A stretch of 64,000 nt of DNA from Larkinella arboricola (GTDB taxonomy: Bacteria > Bacteroidota > Bacteroidia > Cytophagales > Spirosomataceae): assembly GCF_003259745.1 (NCBI RefSeq), contig NZ_QLMC01000003.1:868001-932000 (forward strand), in the 5' to 3' direction. A program made the translations under genes and the position numbers. Below the pieces are notes generated by a model. That model searched no databases and was not told the origin of the DNA. It was given only the letters and a program-made list of their open reading frames with translations. Below, piece after piece: positions 24,810 to 31,957 of this stretch (the first letter of the stretch is position 1; every line of letters begins with the position of its first letter).

Positions 24810-25583
24810 ATGAATAATCGGACAAAAGCAATACAGTTTTTCGGTCTTCTGCTTTGCCTCCCGCTGGGCGTTTTCGCTCAGCCCGGACAATTGGTTAGCT
24901 CGGCCCGAAAAGTTGAAGCGGACAAGAGTGATACGGTGGTGGAACTTTCCAAGGAAGTCAACTCTGCTAGTGTTAACCCAATGACGGCGCCTTTGTTTGG
25001 AGAACAAGGAAAAACAACTGAACATATCGCCTGGGAAGTTCGCTTTTTGAGCGAATGCGACCAGAACTTTACCAATCGGGCAGAAGCCAGCCAGTTCTTT
25101 TCAAGCCGTGCCTGGGAGTATCTGACCGAAGGCCAGCTCGATACGGCTGCTTACCGCTTCAATCTGGCCTGGCTCCTGAATACTAAAAATGCCGACCCGT
25201 ACTGGGGGCTGGGCGTGATCTGTTACCAGCAGAACAAAACCGCCGAGTCGATCCGGCTGTTGAAAAAAGGACTGGAAGTGGCCGATACGAACGCCGTTCT
25301 GATGACCGATCTGGCAACGGTGGAGCTGAAGCATTACAAAGAAACCAAAGACAACGAACTGCTCGAAGACGCCATCGAGGTGTTGAACAAGGCACTCAAA
25401 TACGATTTGACAAACGCCAACACCTTTATGCGGTTGTCGTGGGCCAACTTCGCCAAGGGTGATTATACCGCATCGTGGGAAAACCTGCACAAAGCCCGTT
25501 CGCTGGATTTGTCGGCGGTAGACCTGGTTTTTATTCAGGAACTCCGCGAAAAAATGCCCGATCCCAAAGGCTTTTTCAAATGA
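24810..25583 (+). CDS. Secreted tetratricopeptide-repeat protein
   Basis: The ATG at 24810 gives a signal peptide (AIQFFGLLLCLPLGVFAQ). Residues ~95-240 contain helical TPR-like repeats: AWEYLTEGQLDTAAYRFNLA, YWGLGVICYQQNKTAESIRL, AIEVLNKALKYDLTNANTF and ANFAKGDYTASWENLHKARS. The mature protein is thus a periplasmic scaffold for protein-protein contacts. An earlier ATG at 24768 would add 14 residues and spoil the signal peptide. The N-terminal ~60 mature residues are not repeat-like. The function is unknown. Confidence 0.82.
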   Translation: MNNRTKAIQFFGLLLCLPLGVFAQPGQLVSSARKVEADKSDTVVELSKEVNSASVNPMTAPLFGEQGKTTEHIAWEVRFLSECDQNFTNRAEASQFFSSRAWEYLTEGQLDTAAYRFNLAWLLNTKNADPYWGLGVICYQQNKTAESIRLLKKGLEVADTNAVLMTDLATVELKHYKETKDNELLEDAIEVLNKALKYDLTNANTFMRLSWANFAKGDYTASWENLHKARSLDLSAVDLVFIQELREKMPDPKGFFK

Positions 25584-25613
25584 CAGGTCCGCGGACTTTC
25601 ATCCGCGGACCTG
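25584..25613. terminator. Hairpin between convergent genes
   Basis: CAGGTCCGCGGA (25584-25595) and TCCGCGGACCTG (25602-25613) make a perfect 12-bp stem with a six-base loop. The hairpin exactly fills the space between the TPR gene stop and the stop of the convergent membrane protein gene. There is no T-tract, so termination may be weak or factor-assisted. Confidence 0.7.
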
Positions 25614-25614
25614 T

Positions 25615-26337
25615 TCAGGCCATGACCGTTTTCGGGGTTTCGGCCTTTCCACCAGCTTTCTCCTTATAATACCGGATGGTGCGGCCAATCAGCATGCCCC
25701 CGATGATGCCGGGCAGGGTCCAGGCGGCTATATCAATCAGATAATGATGGTTGGGCAGGAACCGGGTGTTTACCGTGGCAAAAGCCGTTGCCGTTGCAAT
25801 GTATGACCCCGCCATTCGGGAGATATGCCCGTAAAACCACTCCATTTTGCCATCTCTGGCTTTTTCCGGATGCCGAATGAGCCGGACATCGTAACGGGCG
25901 TTGCTGAACAAAATACCGGCGAAGAAAAAATACAATAGCCCGAAAATGGATAGGTTCCCCGTAGTAAGCCAGCCAATCACGGCCTGCACACCCAGACCGG
26001 CCATCGCCACCGACGCTCCCAATGCCAGATAAGCCGCAATCCGATCGGTTACCGTAAACCGGTTCTGCGTTTTTTTCAGCCGTAGAATCCGCCGGCCCGT
26101 GAAGCAGAAATAAAAGCTCAGGATGGCAATGAACAGCAGAAACACGGTGCTCGGTTTGAAGAAAACCAGGTAAACAGCCGTCAGGCAGACCAGGGCCATG
26201 CACCAGTAGAATAGAAGGCCGGTTAATTTATGCAGTCGGGTTCCTTTTTTCGCGATCATCGGAACAAGCCCAGCCAGTAAAGCCAGAAAGCCGGCGGCAA
26301 TGTGGACGATCAGCATGGTTTTTAACAGCAGAGTCAT
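25615..26337 (-). CDS. Polytopic membrane protein, DUF2306-like
   Basis: About seven hydrophobic helices, starting HIAAGFLALLAGLVPMIAKKG followed by a His and a RLHKLTG motif, a pattern seen in DUF2306-type membrane proteins. Later segments include WFYGHISRMAGSYIA with a conserved His and HHYLIDIAAWTLPGI. Conserved His residues in or near helices would fit heme or metal binding, but this is not established. The ATG at 26337 is preferred; 26364 and 26316 are alternatives. A pair of near-direct repeats lies just upstream at 26424-26486, downstream of a membrane LytTR gene that may regulate it. Confidence 0.75.
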   Translation of the reverse strand: MTLLLKTMLIVHIAAGFLALLAGLVPMIAKKGTRLHKLTGLLFYWCMALVCLTAVYLVFFKPSTVFLLFIAILSFYFCFTGRRILRLKKTQNRFTVTDRIAAYLALGASVAMAGLGVQAVIGWLTTGNLSIFGLLYFFFAGILFSNARYDVRLIRHPEKARDGKMEWFYGHISRMAGSYIATATAFATVNTRFLPNHHYLIDIAAWTLPGIIGGMLIGRTIRYYKEKAGGKAETPKTVMA

Positions 26338-26423
26338 GACGGAAAAGCGTTTGGTTATGATCAATTCGTTAAGGCAAACCTACGCGGTGACCGAAAAGCC
26401 GTCAAATTAAAGGGATGTGTAAC

Positions 26424-26486
26424 AGCGGTTTGGGACGTTTGGCAAACCGTGGGACCGTTGACAAAGCGGTTGGGATGTTTGGCAAA
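26424..26486. promoter_or_regulatory. Near-direct repeat pair upstream of the DUF2306-like gene
   Basis: AGCGGTTTGGGACGTTTGGC (26424-26443, continuing AAA) is repeated almost exactly as AGCGGTTGGGATGTTTGGCA (26465-26484, continuing AA), 41 bases apart. ACCGTTGAC between them fits eight of nine positions of the LytTR-site consensus as I remember it. The pair lies between the membrane LytTR gene and the DUF2306-like gene, both on the minus strand, so it is a candidate binding site. Confidence 0.5.
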
Positions 26487-26489
26487 GAG

Positions 26490-27386
26490 TTACTGTAACG
26501 TTTTCAACTGGGCTACCAGTGTCTCATTGTATTTGCGGGCTACCGGAATCTGAAACATTCCGTCGTATACGTGGAGTTTGTACCCCTGCGCGTTGCCCGT
26601 TACCTTCTCCACCCGCTCCAGATTAACAATATACGACCGATGACACCGGACCATTGGGTTACGGCCTGTGGTCGGGTCTCTATCCAGATTAAGCTGGCTC
26701 TCCAGCCGGCTAAGGCTGCTGCGAAGCAGGACTTTTACCGGCTGCCCATCTTTCAGATACACCACGGTGGAGTAATTATCGCTGGATTCGATGTACAACA
26801 GGTCGGTGGCTGGCAGCGAAAGACGGTCTTTTTCATTTTCGGCGGTTATTGTAATCAAATGCCGTTGTTCAACCGCTGCGGAAATGCTCGGTTCCGGATG
26901 GTCACGAACCGGAATCTCGCGGGCCGATTCACGGTATTTTCGAAGCTGAACAATGTAATTAACCACTACCGAAGCCGCCGACGGAAAAATACCGATCAGG
27001 AACGTTACGATGAGGGTTCCGGCTAAATCCGGACCGTGAATGGCACTGCCAGTCAGCCACTGAAGGTAGAAGTAGTTGGCCAGCCCGATCAGGGTGATGA
27101 GGGTGGTAATCCAGAAAATCTCCCGCCCTACCGTCCAATTCTCGTTATTGAAGTGTTTCGGCAGCAGGCCCGGTATCACCAGGTAGATGAAAGCCGTTAT
27201 CAGAAAGGTAATACCTCCAAAACCCAGTATTTTGACGATTTTGTAAGGTGTCTGCCAGTTATTTAAGCCAAATGGTTGAAAAATCAGCAGAAATACACCC
27301 ACAAAAAGGCCAATCCAGAACGCCTTAGCCCACCGCCGACGCGCCGGGTCTTCGCACGGATAAGGCTGATGGAGGAGTTGCCACAT
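26490..27386 (-). CDS. Membrane-bound LytTR transcriptional regulator
   Basis: The N-terminal ~165 residues hold four hydrophobic helices (WIGLFVGVFLLIFQPFGL, ILGFGGITFLITAFIYLVI and two more). The C-terminal ~105 residues are a LytTR DNA-binding domain: LLYIESSDNYSTVVYLKDG, MVRCHRSYIVNLERV and QIPVARKYNETL. This one-component layout (membrane sensor fused to LytTR without receiver) is common in Bacteroidota. The likely targets are neighbouring membrane genes. The ligand is unknown. Confidence 0.9.
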   Translation of the reverse strand: MWQLLHQPYPCEDPARRRWAKAFWIGLFVGVFLLIFQPFGLNNWQTPYKIVKILGFGGITFLITAFIYLVIPGLLPKHFNNENWTVGREIFWITTLITLIGLANYFYLQWLTGSAIHGPDLAGTLIVTFLIGIFPSAASVVVNYIVQLRKYRESAREIPVRDHPEPSISAAVEQRHLITITAENEKDRLSLPATDLLYIESSDNYSTVVYLKDGQPVKVLLRSSLSRLESQLNLDRDPTTGRNPMVRCHRSYIVNLERVEKVTGNAQGYKLHVYDGMFQIPVARKYNETLVAQLKTLQ

Positions 27387-27392
27387 AGAATC

Positions 27393-27450
27393 AGATAAAG
27401 GATATAAGACAAGAGAGTAAATGCGTTCTGTCTCCTGCCTCTTCTCTTTA
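27393..27450. repeat. Imperfect palindromic repeat, copy 2
   Basis: GATATAAGACAAGAGAG (left arm, 27401-27417) faces CTGTCTCCTGCCTCTTCTCT (right arm, 27428-27447). The left arm shares ATATAAGACAAGAGAG with the reverse complement of the copy at 40801-40907. It lies between the LytTR gene and the 3' end of the rhomboid gene. Confidence 0.6.
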
Positions 27451-27458
27451 TGCTACCC

Positions 27459-28079
27459 TTAAAACAATTTCCAGCCTGAAATCTGCTGCACAAAGCTCGG
27501 AAAGACGGGTGGGTAGAGCAGCACAACGACCAGCACACCGAAAATAGCACCGAATAAGTGGGCATCGTGGTTGATGTTACCCCGTCCGCGCCGGGATTCG
27601 TAGAACGAGTAACCCATGTAAAGGGCTCCGAAAATAAAACCGGGGATGGGAATGATGCCCATGATCAGGATTTTTTCGGTTGGGAAAAACATAATGGCTC
27701 CAAACAGCAGTGCCGACACGCCCCCCGACGCTCCCAGGGAATTATAATTCGAGCGGCTGCGATGCCGAATCAACGTTGGGACGTCCGAGACAATGATCGA
27801 AACCAGATAGAACACCAGCAGATAAATCGCCCCGCTTGGGCCAAACAGAACCCCGAAAACCTGTTCGATTAACGTTCCGAAAAAATAGAGCGTGAACATG
27901 TTAAAAATCAGGTGCCCCAGATCGGCATGCACAAAGCCGGAGGTCAGCAACCGGTACCATTGCCCCTTCCGGATTACTTTTTGCGGATTCAGCACCAGGC
28001 TGTCCAGAAAGGTTTCATTTTGCCAGCCATAAATGGTAACAAGCGCAGTAATGACGATAATGGCAAGCGTAATAGTCAT
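27459..28079 (-). CDS. Rhomboid-family intramembrane serine protease
   Basis: Six predicted membrane helices in 206 residues. The catalytic Ser is in NSLGASGGVSALLFG, and the catalytic His is in NHDAHLFGAIFGVL, where the residue pair is buried in the membrane. Also present is the N-terminal WYRLLTSGFVHADLGHLIFNM block with the conserved His-Asn. The ATG at 28079 gives MTITLAIIVIT; an in-frame ATG further upstream would extend the frame into the neighbouring polyprenyl synthase gene. Substrates are not predictable. It lies 55 bp downstream of the polyprenyl synthase gene. Confidence 0.93.
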   Translation of the reverse strand: MTITLAIIVITALVTIYGWQNETFLDSLVLNPQKVIRKGQWYRLLTSGFVHADLGHLIFNMFTLYFFGTLIEQVFGVLFGPSGAIYLLVFYLVSIIVSDVPTLIRHRSRSNYNSLGASGGVSALLFGAIMFFPTEKILIMGIIPIPGFIFGALYMGYSFYESRRGRGNINHDAHLFGAIFGVLVVVLLYPPVFPSFVQQISGWKLF

Positions 28080-28134
28080 AGATAGTTTGAATGAGAGTAG
28101 GTGGGAATTGAAAAATAGCCTTTTACAGAAAGCC

Positions 28135-29118
28135 TTAACTTTCCCGACCAATGAGCTGTTCCGTAAAATCCGTCAGCACCGCTTTGCGGTCCGGATTAAC
28201 CGATACCTGCCCGAAATTAGTAAATCCCTGCGTAAAGTAACTGTTAATTCGTTCTTCGGTCAGTTGGCGGATACCCAATTGGTCGTAGATCGCCGTTACG
28301 GCCCGGACTTTCTCCTGTTTGTCAAACTCCGTCGCCCGCAGCCAGCCGGTCAGTTCGGTTTTTAACTCACCTTGAGCCAGTTGCAGGGCTTTGATCAGCA
28401 GGAACGTTTTTTTGTTGGCAATGATATCGCCCCCAACCTGCTTTCCGAATTTAACCGGATCACCGTAAACATCCAGCAGATCGTCTTTCAACTGAAAACC
28501 CAGGCCGATATTTATTCCGCCTTCGCGCAGCAGCGTACTGGCTTCGTCGTCGGCACCGGCAATAATTGCCCCCAATTCAAGCGCAAAACCCAGCAGAACC
28601 GATGTTTTCAGCTTGATCATCTCCATATACTCGTCTTCCGAAACGTCCCAGCGGGTTTCAAAATTCATATCGAGTTGCTGACCTTCACAGACCTCGGCGG
28701 CCGTCCGGCTGAAGTGATTCAGGACTTTTTTCAGATACGGCGTTTCGACATCCAGCAGCAGTTGATACGCATTTACCAGCATGACATCGCCCGACAGAAT
28801 CGCAATGTTGTGGTTCCATTTTTCATGCACCGTCGGCTGGCCCCGGCGCAGCGGAGCCTGATCCATAATATCGTCGTGCATGAGCGTAAAATTGTGGAAC
28901 ACTTCAACGGCCACGGCGGGTTTGAGCGCCTTCCGCCAGTCGTCACCGAACAGGTAAGCGGCCATGACGGTCAGCAGCGGTCGCATACGCTTGCCGCCCA
29001 GGTTCATGATGTAGCCAATCGGGTCGTATAATTCGGCGGGTTGCTGGCCGTATTCCGTTTGCTGGATTTCCTGATGAATTGCTTCTAAAAAAACAAGCGG
29101 GCTGGTTGTTGAGGTCAT
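28135..29118 (-). CDS. Polyprenyl synthetase (trans-isoprenyl diphosphate synthase)
   Basis: This enzyme extends isoprenyl diphosphates with isopentenyl diphosphate for quinone or other lipid carriers. GGKRMRPLLTVMAAYLF is the substrate-binding region. The first aspartate-rich motif is LMHDDIMDQAPLRRGQPT and the second is GLGFQLKDDLLDVYGD. At 327 residues the length is normal. The residues before the first motif (FHNFTLMHDD) suggest a short-to-medium-chain product such as geranylgeranyl or farnesyl diphosphate, but product length cannot be set from sequence by eye. Confidence 0.94.
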   Translation of the reverse strand: MTSTTSPLVFLEAIHQEIQQTEYGQQPAELYDPIGYIMNLGGKRMRPLLTVMAAYLFGDDWRKALKPAVAVEVFHNFTLMHDDIMDQAPLRRGQPTVHEKWNHNIAILSGDVMLVNAYQLLLDVETPYLKKVLNHFSRTAAEVCEGQQLDMNFETRWDVSEDEYMEMIKLKTSVLLGFALELGAIIAGADDEASTLLREGGINIGLGFQLKDDLLDVYGDPVKFGKQVGGDIIANKKTFLLIKALQLAQGELKTELTGWLRATEFDKQEKVRAVTAIYDQLGIRQLTEERINSYFTQGFTNFGQVSVNPDRKAVLTDFTEQLIGRES

Positions 29119-29188
29119 GGTTCAAAAATAAAGAAAACTGGCGGGATTAGGAGGGATGAGTGACGAGTTATGAATTAGGAGTGGCAAA

Positions 29189-30109
29189 TTACGGACATAA
29201 CTCCTTCAGGATAAACCCTGTAAGAACTTCAACGGGTTGCTGGCCGTCGAGCCAGCGGATGGCAATACCGTCGCGTTCCATTTTCCGAAAAAAGGTCATC
29301 TGACGTTTGGCAAACTGGTGGATGGCCGTTTCCAGCCGGGTTACCATCGTCGGATAATCCAGCTCACCGCGCAGGTACTGCGTAATGAATTTATATTCCA
29401 AACCATAAAAAATCAGTTTTTCCGCTGGAATACCGCGTTCCAGCAAGCGTTCCACCTCCTCGACCATCCCGTTTTGCAGGCGTTCCCGCAAGCGGTTCGA
29501 AATCCGTTGCCGACGTACTTCAACCGGCAAGTCGATCCCGAACACCGCGGCATCGGGCAGCGAAACCGTTCCCGAAAAGTCCGGATTCGGATGGCTAGTC
29601 AGGTACGTTGCCACTTCAATGGCCCGAATCCGGCGCTTGCGGGTGGACGTATCGGCCCAGGCCGTGTACTCCGGAGGGAACTTTTGAAAGGCTTCAAGCA
29701 GTTCCTCGTCGGTCTGGGTTTGCAACATCCGGCGCAGTTCGTCATTTACCGGAACGGCGGTGTAGCGGTGGCCTTTCAGCACGGCTTCGAGGTACAAACC
29801 CGTTCCTCCGCAAAGCACCGGCATCCGGCCGCGTTCCAGAATCTGGGAAATCACCCGGCTGCAATCCTGCTGATACTGGTAGAGATTATAGTCACTGCCC
29901 GCATCGATGATGTCAATCAGATGATACGGTATTAACTGATTATCAATTTGATACTCTCCTAAATCCTTCCCCGTACCAATGTCCATCCCGCGGTATACCT
30001 GCCGGGAATCCACGCTGACAACCTCCCCGTTCAGCCGCTGGGCCACCTGTACCGCCAGCCACGTTTTGCCGCTGGCCGTCGGGCCGAGAATGACACTGAT
30101 TTTCTGCAT
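29189..30109 (-). CDS. miaA: tRNA dimethylallyltransferase
   Basis: MiaA adds a dimethylallyl group to N6 of A37 in tRNAs that read codons starting with U. The P-loop is GPTASGKT near residue 9, followed by VVSVDSRQVYRGMDIGTGK and HLIDIIDAG, all family signatures, then CGGTGLYLEAVLKG and RRIRAIEV. At 306 residues the size is normal. It is downstream of an unrelated unknown gene and upstream of the polyprenyl synthase gene on the same strand with 70 bp between; both use prenyl diphosphates, which may or may not be meaningful. Confidence 0.96.
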   Translation of the reverse strand: MQKISVILGPTASGKTWLAVQVAQRLNGEVVSVDSRQVYRGMDIGTGKDLGEYQIDNQLIPYHLIDIIDAGSDYNLYQYQQDCSRVISQILERGRMPVLCGGTGLYLEAVLKGHRYTAVPVNDELRRMLQTQTDEELLEAFQKFPPEYTAWADTSTRKRRIRAIEVATYLTSHPNPDFSGTVSLPDAAVFGIDLPVEVRRQRISNRLRERLQNGMVEEVERLLERGIPAEKLIFYGLEYKFITQYLRGELDYPTMVTRLETAIHQFAKRQMTFFRKMERDGIAIRWLDGQQPVEVLTGFILKELCP

Positions 30110-30152
30110 AGTCGAACATGGAAATATGGATAGAACGGATTCGCCTAGCCCT

Positions 30153-31091
30153 TTATTCGTGGGTGTCGGGCGGATCGGCTTTGTCCGTGTTTCGATAAAT
30201 CTTCACAAACTTACGGCTCCCCGCGTTATAAACCGGAATGTAGCCCTTCGCTGTCATGTCATTTTCTGTCAAACCGTCGGGCAGCCGGTTCGGATAATGG
30301 CGAACCCACTCGCCCGGACGAAGCCAGAACGATTTCGGCTCCGTCAGCTCCAGCCGTTGAAACTCCAGTTTTTCGTAGCTCCGGCCATCCGACCAGTCGC
30401 GGTCGGCGTACGTCATGATGTCGTCGGGCCGAAAGTCGGTCACGAACGCTTTCAGCAGTTTATCCAGCCCGCCCACCACCGTGCAATCGCGCAAATTGGC
30501 AAACCGTACCAGTTCCACCGAGCGGTGCGGAATACCGTCGCGGATGATCTGACGCGGATGGCTGAAGGTAGCAACGGCCACCAGCAGCTCGGCCCCATCG
30601 CCCAGTTGCGCCCGAAACTCCGCCGACAAGACCCGAAAATATCGCGCGGGCAGGAATAAGCCGTATTTATATTTGACGTTGGTTACTACCTGCAAGTGAT
30701 TGGACTCCAGAAACCGGTCGGTGGTTGGCCGGTCAATGCGCCGAACCTGCGTCAGCCGGGCCGGAATTCGCTCGGAGTAGCCCGCCAGCGCCCGAAGCCG
30801 GGATACAACAATCGCCGTTTTCTGCCGCCAGACATCCTCCCAGAGATGGATCAGCCGCCAGTTGTCCGCAGAAAACCGTTCGGAAAGTTGCTGAAAAAAA
30901 TACCGCGAATCCGCTTGCTGATGCCCGTGGGCGTACGTCTTCAGGTCGATGCAGTGAAGAATAACGGACGTATCTGCAACACGAAATAGCCGAAACGGCG
31001 TCTCCAGGATTGTAGCGAACGGCTGTAGCGGAACCTGAGCGGAAATGAGATTCTGAACATCATCCGGAAATATTGAGTGGGTGGTTTCCAA
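30153..31091 (-). CDS. Unknown protein with endonuclease-like N-terminus and GNAT-like C-terminus
   Basis: I do not have a name for this family. The N-terminal third contains LIHLWEDVWRQKTAIVVSRL, like the end of a Vsr/restriction-endonuclease fold. The C-terminal two thirds follow the scheme seen in phage and mobile homing-endonuclease-associated domains: FLESNHLQ, KYGLFLPARYF, ELLVAVATFSHPRQ, ELVRFANLRDCTVVGGLDKLL and IMTYADRDWSDGRSYEKLEF, a GNAT-like pattern with a GG-x-x-KLL helix. The Arg-Phe-Ala and Tyr-Ala-Asp-Arg-Asp-Trp motifs are intact, so it looks functional. It could be a DNA-acting enzyme or an acetyltransferase. Confidence 0.6.
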   Translation of the reverse strand: METTHSIFPDDVQNLISAQVPLQPFATILETPFRLFRVADTSVILHCIDLKTYAHGHQQADSRYFFQQLSERFSADNWRLIHLWEDVWRQKTAIVVSRLRALAGYSERIPARLTQVRRIDRPTTDRFLESNHLQVVTNVKYKYGLFLPARYFRVLSAEFRAQLGDGAELLVAVATFSHPRQIIRDGIPHRSVELVRFANLRDCTVVGGLDKLLKAFVTDFRPDDIMTYADRDWSDGRSYEKLEFQRLELTEPKSFWLRPGEWVRHYPNRLPDGLTENDMTAKGYIPVYNAGSRKFVKIYRNTDKADPPDTHE

Positions 31092-31223
31092 CGGATTGGC
31101 GTAAAAAATTGTCTATAAGGCAGAAGCGACCAGAAAATAAACGAAAAATCAGAAAATACCCTAAATTGCCAGGCTTTGCCTATTTTTAGAAATCCCTAAA
31201 CGCCCAGACTGGTTCCCTTGCCG

Positions 31224-31955
31224 ATGAAGTATAAAACGCTGCGGATTATTCTGTTCCTTCTGTTGCCGGCATCCACCGTTTTCGGACAACATGCTTCACG
31301 GGATAGTCTGTTCCGGGAACAGGCCGTTCGCTACGCCCACAACCGGTATGTCGGCTCCACAATGGATCAGGCCCGGATTTACAACGGAGCCGAGTATGTT
31401 GGCCACTCCCCGCGCATCAAAGGTCACCCGTATCTGGATTCGCTCTGGCAGGTTGGGTCAATTACCTACGATGGGGTTGTGTATGACAGCATTCGCATTC
31501 TCCATGACCTGGTGAATGATGTGGTTGTAGTGCCGCACCTCGACAGCGTATACCGTGTTCAGTTGCAAAGCATTAAAGTAAGCCGGTTTTCCATTCCCAA
31601 CCATACCGTCGTTCGAATCGTGCGCGATACGGCCGTAAACAACGGACTTCGGACGGGTTTTTACGACCAGCTCTACAACGGCCGTCTGAAAGTGCTGGCC
31701 AGACGGACCAAAACCATCCAGACCAATTTTGTTCAGAATACGGCGAAGGAAGAATACCTGAGCCAAAACAATTATTACATCGGCAAAAACGGTGTTTATT
31801 ACCCCGTCAAAAGCAAGCGGTCGGTCTTCAACGTGCTGGCCGATCAGAAGAGATCACTCCGCAAATACCTCCGCGAGAATCGCATCAAATTTTCGAAAAA
31901 CCGCGAAACCGCCATCGTAAAACTAACGCAACAGTACGACGCATCTTCCCGCTAG
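31224..31955 (+). CDS. Secreted protein of unknown function in TonB operon
   Basis: A signal peptide (LRIILFLLLPASTVFGQ) is followed by ~225 residues rich in Tyr, Arg and Val without cysteines. Visible segments are DSIRILHDLVNDVVVVPHLD and SQNNYYIGKNGVYYPVKSKR, then an ending of Lys/Arg-rich helix (LRKYLRENRIKFSKNRE). I recognise no named domain. The ATG at 31224 is used. It ends two bases before the TonB receptor start, so it is co-transcribed and presumably works with it in the outer membrane or periplasm. The family resembles uncharacterised proteins found beside TonB/DUF4249 pairs. Confidence 0.75.
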   Translation: MKYKTLRIILFLLLPASTVFGQHASRDSLFREQAVRYAHNRYVGSTMDQARIYNGAEYVGHSPRIKGHPYLDSLWQVGSITYDGVVYDSIRILHDLVNDVVVVPHLDSVYRVQLQSIKVSRFSIPNHTVVRIVRDTAVNNGLRTGFYDQLYNGRLKVLARRTKTIQTNFVQNTAKEEYLSQNNYYIGKNGVYYPVKSKRSVFNVLADQKRSLRKYLRENRIKFSKNRETAIVKLTQQYDASSR

Positions 31956-31957
31956 TT

